From assembly GCA_023415335.1 (NCBI GenBank), contig JAEZLD010000152.1, positions 1-36,509 of the forward strand: a DNA stretch of 36,509 nucleotides, read 5' to 3'. Within the stretch, counting starts at the first letter, position 1; every line of letters begins with the position of its first letter. Below, in pieces: positions 30,967 through 36,509 of this stretch. This stretch comes from Bacillota bacterium (GTDB lineage Bacteria; Bacillota; Clostridia; Clostridiales; Caloramatoraceae). The notes under the pieces were generated by a model that saw nothing but the letters and a program-made list of their open reading frames with translations, searched no databases and was not told the origin of the DNA. A program made the translations under genes and the position numbers.

Positions 30967-32433
30967 CTATGGAACTGCTTCCAGCCCTTCAATGCGGAAG
31001 CTGTAATTTTGGCTTAACCGTCCCTGAGGGCTCGGTAGCCTTCTCTCTAGCTGAGGTGCCTTTTCTAACACCTTCTTCTCTACCACTATCACATTCCTTG
31101 AGAGAACCTTTCTCATAGCTATAAAGCCCATAACTGCTGCTATAAGGTCACATATTGGGTAGGATATCCATGTGCCTGTTACTCCCATAACCATTGTAAG
31201 CACAAAGCTGATTGGTATGAACAGTATTACCATTCGGCTCAGTGAAAGCATCAGGCTCTTACCTGGCTGCTTTACTGACTGCAGGTAGTACAATGCTACG
31301 TAGCACACTCCGGCTAATGGAATCATGCTTATGGCGATTCTGAAGGCCGGTACTGCCTGACTCTTAAGAGCCTCATCTGTCAGGAATATGCCTATAGCCT
31401 TTGGTGCCATTACCATAAGTCCCGTCCACATAACCATTGAGGATACCAGCACTGCCTTTAGCGTAGTCTTAACTGTCTTTCTTACCCTGTCCATATTGCC
31501 TGCCCCGAAGTTATAGGCAACAATTGGCTGCATGGCTGAGCTTATTCCTATGATGGTTATATACATGAACATAGAAATCTTAGTAACCGTCCCTAAAAGG
31601 GTTATGGCCTCATCTCCCCCCTTATACAGCAGCACATTGTTCAGCACTGTTGAAGACAGGGCATCCGATATTTCTATTATGAAGCTTGAAAAGCCTGTAG
31701 CTATTATTACTCCCATTATCTTTTTACTGAAAGATACCTTAATACCCTTAATAGAGAAGCTTATATTCAAATATTTCTTTGCTCTTTTGAAGCGTATTAT
31801 AGCAAACATAAATGCTGCTATCTGCGATATAACTGTTGCTATGGCTGCTCCTTCAATTCCCATTCCAAACCCTACAATCAGCACTCCGTCAATTATAATG
31901 TTCATTATTGCGCCTAAGGAGTTTGAATGCAGGGTAATCTTTGAGTCCCCCAGCACTGTCATTATATAACAGGCTATGGCAGTTATTGCCTGGAAGAATC
32001 CGCCGGCAAGTATTATAGCCACATAGCTGCTTGCCATAGGATAGGTAGCCGAACTGGCTCCCAGTCTGTATAGTATGGGCTTTAGAAAGACTCCGCATAT
32101 AGCAACGGCTGCGGCCAGTATTGCCGCTCCCATTATAAAACTGTTAACCGCCGCTCCTCCAGCAGCCTCCTTATCTCCTTTACCCAGACTCATGGACACA
32201 TAGGTTGAGCCTCCCACTGCTATTAAAAGCCCCAGTGAAATCAATAATCTCTGCACTGGGAACGCTACCGTAAGGGCGGCTATGGCATCAGAGCCTATAA
32301 ACCTCCCTGCGTACACGGTATCCACCATGGCATATAACTCCTGCACCAGGAGGGATATTATTGCCGGCAGGGCAAATCTTAAAAGCAGCTTTCCAATTTT
32401 CTCTTTTTCAAATATCCTGTCGTCTATTCCCAT
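30967..32433 (-). CDS. MATE-family multidrug/cation efflux transporter
   Basis: MATE proteins export drugs or metabolites using Na+ or H+ gradients. About twelve hydrophobic segments are visible, with the N-terminal LLRFALPAIISLLVQELYAM and MVDTVYAGRFIGSDAIAAL, a typical start. The mid-protein AIATVISQIAAF and the second-half repeat AMQPIVAYNFGAGN also fit. The ATG at 32433 has AGGAGG 8 bases upstream. The product is 488 residues, somewhat long: the last 25 or so residues, from about QLERRLPSPQGRLSQ onward, are encoded across and beyond a REP-like repeat (31007-31026), so the natural C-terminus was probably altered by it. Confidence 0.92.
   Translation of the reverse strand: MGIDDRIFEKEKIGKLLLRFALPAIISLLVQELYAMVDTVYAGRFIGSDAIAALTVAFPVQRLLISLGLLIAVGGSTYVSMSLGKGDKEAAGGAAVNSFIMGAAILAAAVAICGVFLKPILYRLGASSATYPMASSYVAIILAGGFFQAITAIACYIMTVLGDSKITLHSNSLGAIMNIIIDGVLIVGFGMGIEGAAIATVISQIAAFMFAIIRFKRAKKYLNISFSIKGIKVSFSKKIMGVIIATGFSSFIIEISDALSSTVLNNVLLYKGGDEAITLLGTVTKISMFMYITIIGISSAMQPIVAYNFGAGNMDRVRKTVKTTLKAVLVSSMVMWTGLMVMAPKAIGIFLTDEALKSQAVPAFRIAISMIPLAGVCYVALYYLQSVKQPGKSLMLSLSRMVILFIPISFVLTMVMGVTGTWISYPICDLIAAVMGFIAMRKVLSRNVIVVEKKVLEKAPQLERRLPSPQGRLSQNYSFRIEGLEAVP
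31007..31026 (-). repeat. REP-like repeat, copy A, inside the MATE reading frame
   Basis: It is identical to copy B over 20 bases and sits 123 bases from it in the same orientation. It lies within the last codons of the MATE gene, where it encodes part of the QGRLSQN tail. Confidence 0.85.
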
Positions 32434-32551
32434 GGCTTCCACCTCCTTAATTCATGTTTTAATAAAGCTGCATATTTGAATATGTAGCTGCCTCTTATAA
32501 CCTTATTATATTCTGTAAGTCCTTCTAACTGTAGGTTTAATGAGCTTTCTT

Positions 32552-32635
32552 AAAGGTACTATTAAGCTTTTCAATATTTTTCAAAAAAATCCCAATCAAC
32601 TAATAAGCCCTTTTAGAGAATGTATTAGTACCTTT
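32552..32635. repeat. Separated inverted repeat upstream of the small orphan gene
   Basis: AAAGGTACTA (32552-32561) and TAGTACCTTT (32626-32635) are exact reverse complements, 64 bases apart, in the gap between the MATE gene and the divergent 75-aa gene. They could be a paired regulator site. The rest of the 240-base gap holds AT-rich promoter-like DNA only. Confidence 0.5.
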
Positions 32636-32682
32636 AGGTTAACCTTATGGTGTATGGGTAAAATAATATTGGAGGTGGCAGT

Positions 32683-32910
32683 ATGAATGAAGGACAACAA
32701 AAATTCTTGAATTTTGTGCTGGATAGGGTCAAGGAGGGCAATGAGGCTACTGCCACGGAACTGCTTTCAGACACATTCCGCAGGCAGGACTCCGACGAGT
32801 TCACCCAGGAGAATATGCAGGAGTTCGTTCCTAAAATGCTGGATTTGTTAAGGCCTGAATGTGTAGACGAGGTAAGGATGATCATGCAGGACTATGACCC
32901 AAGCCACTAA
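32683..32910 (+). CDS. Small acidic protein of unknown function (75 aa)
   Basis: The gene has a good ribosome binding site (GGAGGTGG, 5 bases before ATG 32683) and is followed by a hairpin, so it is probably real. The product is acidic and helix-rich, with no membrane segment, signal peptide or cysteine pair; its only Cys is near the C-terminus in LRPECVDEV. The sequence begins MNEGQQKFLNFVLDRVKEGN and ends QDYDPSH. I do not recognise a family. The spacing of hydrophobic residues suggests two or three helices, and it may bind a partner protein. It is divergent from the MATE gene. Confidence 0.75.
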   Translation: MNEGQQKFLNFVLDRVKEGNEATATELLSDTFRRQDSDEFTQENMQEFVPKMLDLLRPECVDEVRMIMQDYDPSH

Positions 32911-32925
32911 CCTCCAAAAGGTACA

Positions 32926-32951
32926 GGGGTTGTCGCAATTCCGACAACCCC
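32926..32951. terminator. Hairpin after the small gene
   Basis: GGGGTTGTCG (32926-32935) pairs exactly with CGACAACCCC (32942-32951) with a 6-base loop, 16 bases after the stop. There is no clear T-run, so termination is uncertain. Confidence 0.6.
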
Positions 32952-33092
32952 ATTCCAATGATTACTTATACCCCTTATCTGACAACCGTAGGGCAAAAAT
33001 ATCCATTTAGGATGTTTTCCCATACCCGCCCCAGGTTTGGCTATTCCCTGACTCGGTGCAGAAAAACATCACCAAGTAAACCCCCATACCAT

Positions 33093-33135
33093 AAAATACA
33101 AAAAGCCTTCCCTATTGCTAAAGAAGGCTTTTCTC
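33093..33135. terminator. Bidirectional terminator before the AraC gene end
   Basis: AAAAAGCCTTC (33100-33110) pairs with GAAGGCTTTT (33123-33132). On the - strand it ends in TTTTTGTATTTTA, which suits the AraC-family gene; T-rich sequence also follows on the + strand. The stretch 32952-33092 shows no gene. Confidence 0.82.
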
Positions 33136-33159
33136 TTTCTTTTTCTCTCTAAACTGGCT

Positions 33160-35229
33160 TTAGTGCTTATCTTCTTTTATGTCTATCAGCGTTGCCCCGT
33201 AGCCCTTCAGCTGTGGCTGAAGGTTTATTACCCTTCTTTTCTTAAGAGCTTTAAAATCTATCCTTGGAAAGGCTGCATTATACATAATAAGCTTCTCCTC
33301 ACGGGATAGCCTTTTAGGTTTTCCCATGGCAGCCCAATAATTATAGGAGGAACCGCTATTCTCGTTTATCTCATAGGTTACTACCCTTATATCTGAGGCT
33401 ATGCCTGTTATGTTAAGGGACAGCTTTCTTGCACCAGGGCTTTTTATGCTTTTAGGATTTGTTTTATCTTCAAGCACCCCTATATTTTCCAATTTTTCGC
33501 TATAGCTGTATAAAAGTATCTGGTAGCCGTCCTCCCCTTTTGTAGCTATACATCCATCATCCTTATACACAAGCTCATCTCCCAGCTTACTCATAAGATA
33601 ATAGGCATAATAAGATGGCTTGCGTATACCCTTGTCATTAACAAGCCCTGGGTAGCCAAAGAACACCTCGTTTGTAAGTGAAGCCTGCTTATTTATTATG
33701 TCAAAGCCCTGTATTGATTGTATTAAATCCTTATCCTTTATTCCATTATGTATTATATATGGAAGCATGAATGTGGTGTCGTAAAGATAGTTGAAGCCCT
33801 TTTTCCTGCTAAACCTACTGGATAATACAATGGCCCCATGCTGTGTTAAAAGCTCCTCCACCACATCCACCTCCTCTGATGCTAAGGCATCTGACAGCTG
33901 GAATTGGAAGCTATTCAAGGACAAGGTGTCAAGCTCAGAAAAATACTGAAAGAAGGACACTATTACCCTTTCGTAGTCCTTCCCTGACAGGTTCTCATTG
34001 TCCACCATTATAATAGGAGAAAGGCCTATGGAATCTATGTACTCCAACACATCTCTTGTTCTATTCCAGTTGAAGAACTCCGCCCCAGGAAACACCCCCA
34101 TGTCAGGCCCAAAGAAGCTATCCAGTCTGGCATAGGTAAAGCCTATCTCCTCCTGTATCTGCCTCAATGTATCCTGATTATCCTCCAGCAGCACCTCAAA
34201 GGTATCCCCAATGTTTAATATTTCCTTGAAGCCTTTATCCAGCTGCCCAAGGCTTGTGCTCATGTCTATATCTACTTTATATACCCTGTCCTCATAATTA
34301 TAATGCTCATAGTCCTCAAGATAATAAAGCAGATTATTAAAGGCCTCCTGGTTATCCAGGTATTCTATTTTCTTCTGCTTCTCATAGGCCTCCTCATCTG
34401 CCTGATATCTTTTCCTGTACTGGGCAGGGGTCATAGAAAAATGCTGCTTAAAATACTTGTTGAAGTATCTCAGATGAGAAAAGCCTACCTCAAGTGCAAT
34501 GTCTGAAATGGTTCTGTCGCTATCTAAAAGCAGCTTTATAGATTCGTTTACCCTGAACAGGTTGAGCAGATCCGTAAAAGCATAGCCTGTGCCATACTTT
34601 ATTTCATGGGACAGGTACTGGGGGCTTAAAAACTCCTCCTCCGCTATATCCCTCAGGGTAATGTTCTCCTTATAGTTACTGGCAATGTACCTTGTTATTC
34701 TATGGTATCTGCCTAAATCCGTATCTTCGGATTTAAGGTCCTCCCTGTCATATATGAGGTAGTTGAAGTTATTCAGCAGGAAGTACAGCATATCCGTCAT
34801 CAGCTGCTCTATTCTCTCATCGTAGTTTTCTGTTTTCTGTACATACTCACATAGTATTTTGGATAAATACTCCCTGAGGGTTTCATATTCCTCGCTCTGC
34901 TGTATGCCCTCTGTGTCAGTGTTTGTCCAGAAGAACATACCCTCTATGTCACTGTAGTACTTTTCAAAGAAATACTGGTCTATATGAAATATGAGAACCC
35001 TGTTCTTTTTAGTGAGGGCCTTTATAGAGTGGGCCTCGTTAACGTTTATTATCTCTATCTCACCTTTTTCCAGCTGATATTTGCCAGAGTTTATGGTAAC
35101 CTCCAGGCTCCCCTCAAGCACATATAGTATTTCTATACAGTTGCTCCAATGAATTGGATAGTTTTTTATGCTTGCCAACTCTATGGACACTGGTAGTCTT
35201 CCGCTGTAATCTACAAATTCTCCTCTCAT
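33160..35229 (-). CDS. AraC-family regulator with C-terminal GH39-like (non-catalytic) domain
   Basis: Three parts are seen (numbers from an alternative ATG at 35241). Residues 20-100 form a cupin-like sensor (YPIHWSNCIEILYVLEGSLE, EIEIINVNEAHSI). Residues 180-280 form the double AraC helix-turn-helix (ITLRDIAEEEFLSPQYLSHE; TISDIALEVGFSHLRYFNKY). Residues 330-660 resemble a GH39 beta-xylosidase barrel, with the late FFGYPGLVNDKGIRKPSYYA pattern. The expected acid/base motif (WNEP) is replaced near 445-451 by FQFQLSD, and the nucleophile T-E-W region reads S-S-R (474-476), so hydrolysis is unlikely. It probably senses a glycan. ATG 35229 is favoured because 35241 directly abuts AAGG. No target gene is adjacent. 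Confidence 0.85.
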   Translation of the reverse strand: MRGEFVDYSGRLPVSIELASIKNYPIHWSNCIEILYVLEGSLEVTINSGKYQLEKGEIEIINVNEAHSIKALTKKNRVLIFHIDQYFFEKYYSDIEGMFFWTNTDTEGIQQSEEYETLREYLSKILCEYVQKTENYDERIEQLMTDMLYFLLNNFNYLIYDREDLKSEDTDLGRYHRITRYIASNYKENITLRDIAEEEFLSPQYLSHEIKYGTGYAFTDLLNLFRVNESIKLLLDSDRTISDIALEVGFSHLRYFNKYFKQHFSMTPAQYRKRYQADEEAYEKQKKIEYLDNQEAFNNLLYYLEDYEHYNYEDRVYKVDIDMSTSLGQLDKGFKEILNIGDTFEVLLEDNQDTLRQIQEEIGFTYARLDSFFGPDMGVFPGAEFFNWNRTRDVLEYIDSIGLSPIIMVDNENLSGKDYERVIVSFFQYFSELDTLSLNSFQFQLSDALASEEVDVVEELLTQHGAIVLSSRFSRKKGFNYLYDTTFMLPYIIHNGIKDKDLIQSIQGFDIINKQASLTNEVFFGYPGLVNDKGIRKPSYYAYYLMSKLGDELVYKDDGCIATKGEDGYQILLYSYSEKLENIGVLEDKTNPKSIKSPGARKLSLNITGIASDIRVVTYEINENSGSSYNYWAAMGKPKRLSREEKLIMYNAAFPRIDFKALKKRRVINLQPQLKGYGATLIDIKEDKH

Positions 35230-35391
35230 GGGATTCCACATCCTTTTTTCTTATTACCCTTATTATACCATAATACCCTTTTGTCAATATATGAAAGCCT
35301 AACAAAGGTGCCTGACCTTTTCCTGCTATGTTACAATCCCATCCAGTGGTATAATACTTATAAACAAAGAAACATAAAGGAGTTGTGTACC

Positions 35392-36509
35392 TTGTTTGAC
35401 AACATAGAACGCTGGGTAATAGATGTAAGAAGAGACCTGCATAGCCACCCAGAGCTTGGCTTTGAGGAATACTATACCTCCGGCAGGGTTAAGTCCCTTC
35501 TAAATGAAATGGGAATAGAGTATTATGAGGCTGCCAAAACAGGAGTTGTGGGCATAATAAGAGGAGCCCATAGCGGAAAGACAGTAGGCCTAAGGGCTGA
35601 CATGGATGCGCTTCCTATAATGGAGGAGAACGCTCTTCCCTTTAAATCCAGGAATCCGGGCAGGATGCATGCCTGTGGCCATGATGCCCATACTGCCATA
35701 CTTTTAGGTACTGCAAAGGTTTTGAGCTCCATGAAGGATAAGCTCCATGGAAACGTAAAGCTTATATTCCAGCCTGGAGAGGAAACCACAGGAGGAGCAA
35801 AGCCTATGATAGCAGAGGGCGTGCTTAAAAACCCTGACGTGGACTGTATGTTCGGCCTTCATGTGTCTAATGATTTTCCTGCAGGCTCCATAGGGGTAAA
35901 ATACAACAAAGCCTATGCTGCCTCTGATATGTTTGACATTATAATAAAAGGTAAAAGCTCCCATGGAGCATCCCCTGAGGAGGGATGCGATGCCGTTGTT
36001 GCTGCAGCAAGCCTTATATCCTCCCTTCAGACAGTGGTAAGCAGGAACATATCCCCTCTGGATTCTGCAGTAGTTACCGTAGGTACAATAAAGGGAGGCT
36101 CAGCCAGGAATGTTATATGCGATAAGGTAGAGCTCAGCGGAATAATCAGGACACTGACTCCTGAAATAAGACAGCTGGCACTGGAAAGAGTTCGCACACT
36201 GGTAGAGACAATCCCTAAGGCTATGGGAGCAGAAGGACAGTTCATACGTTATGAAAGCTACACCTGCCTCATAAACAATGATGACTGTGTGGACATAGTA
36301 AGACAGAATGGTGAAAGACTTTTAGGGTCTGACAAAGTCAATGTTGTAGAGCATCCACAGCTGGGAGTGGAGGACTTTGCCTATTTTGCAGAAGCAGTAC
36401 CCTCAGCCTTCTTCTTCCTGGGCTGCAGAAAGCTGCAGGACGGAGAGGTATTCAGCGCCCATAATCCTCGGTTTGACATAGACGAATCCTGCCTTATTAC
36501 AGGAGTAAA
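35392..36509 (+). CDS. M20-family amidohydrolase (hippurate hydrolase / N-acyl amino acid deacylase), 3' end cut by the window
   Basis: The frame runs from TTG 35392 through the window end without a stop. AAAGGAG (35376-35382) precedes it with a 9-base spacer; another TTG at 35383 is too close. Family motifs are RRDLHSHPELGFEE at the start, VGLRADMDALPI, MHACGHDAHTAILLG (metal Cys and His), FQPGEETTGGAKPMI and LGVEDFAYFAEAVPSAFFFLG. The dimerisation domain carries FDIIIKGKSSHGASPEEG. The substrate could be an N-acyl amino acid, hippurate, or N-acetyl-diaminopimelate. A TATAAT box at 35350-35355 is a possible -10; no good -35 was seen. Isoleucine is mostly ATA, like the arg genes. Confidence 0.92.
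   Translation, partial: MFDNIERWVIDVRRDLHSHPELGFEEYYTSGRVKSLLNEMGIEYYEAAKTGVVGIIRGAHSGKTVGLRADMDALPIMEENALPFKSRNPGRMHACGHDAHTAILLGTAKVLSSMKDKLHGNVKLIFQPGEETTGGAKPMIAEGVLKNPDVDCMFGLHVSNDFPAGSIGVKYNKAYAASDMFDIIIKGKSSHGASPEEGCDAVVAAASLISSLQTVVSRNISPLDSAVVTVGTIKGGSARNVICDKVELSGIIRTLTPEIRQLALERVRTLVETIPKAMGAEGQFIRYESYTCLINNDDCVDIVRQNGERLLGSDKVNVVEHPQLGVEDFAYFAEAVPSAFFFLGCRKLQDGEVFSAHNPRFDIDESCLITGV

Noticed and set aside
31584..31605. AACCGTCCCT inside the MATE gene as a further REP-like copy
   Set aside because: Only about ten bases match, there is no palindrome, and it encodes an ordinary transmembrane stretch, so chance is more likely.
32958..33152. A 64-codon open frame on the + strand
   Set aside because: It runs through the terminator hairpin at 33100-33132, has no binding site and a low-complexity product.
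1..36509. CRISPR arrays, tRNA or rRNA genes, insertion sequences
   Set aside because: No regularly spaced repeats, cloverleaf-like stretches, rRNA landmarks or transposase motifs were seen on reading both strands.

Overview
The window looks like chromosomal DNA of a low-GC, anaerobic Clostridia-type Firmicute. The signs are strong AGGAGG-type ribosome binding sites, sigma-A-like promoters, TTG and GTG starts, a lipoprotein sugar-binding protein and Bcd/EtfAB-type genes. The species cannot be named from the sequence. No rRNA, tRNA, CRISPR array, transposase or phage gene was seen.

Layout. (1) 2-3249 (+): the end of an arginine-biosynthesis operon, argJ (partial)-argB-argD-argF-like; the last gene has lost the hallmark carbamoyl-phosphate motif. 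(2) 3483-6463: single genes for a histidine phosphatase, a WYL-domain regulator and an alpha/beta hydrolase, with hairpin terminators and a 35-bp perfect palindrome between them. (3) 6668-18453 (-): one long operon with a clear promoter at 18425-18453 and a terminator at 6668-6707. In transcription order it encodes a sugar-binding lipoprotein, a double-domain ABC ATPase, two permeases, an aldo/keto reductase, an AraD/FucA-family enzyme, a UlaE-like 3-epimerase, a LyxK-like L-xylulose kinase, an MBL-fold hydrolase, a lipoate-protein ligase and an SMP-30 lactonase-like protein. (4) 18618-19595 (-): a SorC-family regulator. (5) 20018-24753 (+): a complete acetoin/2-oxoacid dehydrogenase complex, acoA-acoB-acoC-acoL. 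(6) 24872-28693 (-): acyl-CoA dehydrogenase, etfB, etfA and crotonase, facing a divergent MarR regulator at 28896. (7) 29504-36509: a GNAT-nucleotidyltransferase fusion, a MATE transporter, a 75-aa orphan, an AraC regulator fused to a GH39-like domain with no catalytic glutamates, and the start of an M20 amidohydrolase.

How the genes may work together. The long minus operon reads as uptake of an L-pentose or related sugar, phosphorylation to L-xylulose 5-phosphate, epimerisation to L-ribulose 5-phosphate and entry into pentose-phosphate metabolism. Its lipoate ligase can modify the E2 subunit encoded by the oppositely transcribed aco operon. The SorC promoter and the aco promoter carry the same 9-mer (ATCGATATA), in the same orientation, just after the -10 box. 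This makes a SorC-controlled module linking sugar uptake, a lipoylation enzyme and a lipoyl-dependent dehydrogenase the best candidate for an undescribed system here. Its substrate is unknown.

The block from about 6.7 to 29.3 kb appears to use a different codon dialect (ATT/ATC, CGN) from the flanks (ATA, AGG/AGA), which suggests a catabolic island. A REP-like palindrome with core GCTTAACCGTCCCTG occurs at 4.4 kb and twice near 31 kb, once inside the 3' end of the MATE gene.
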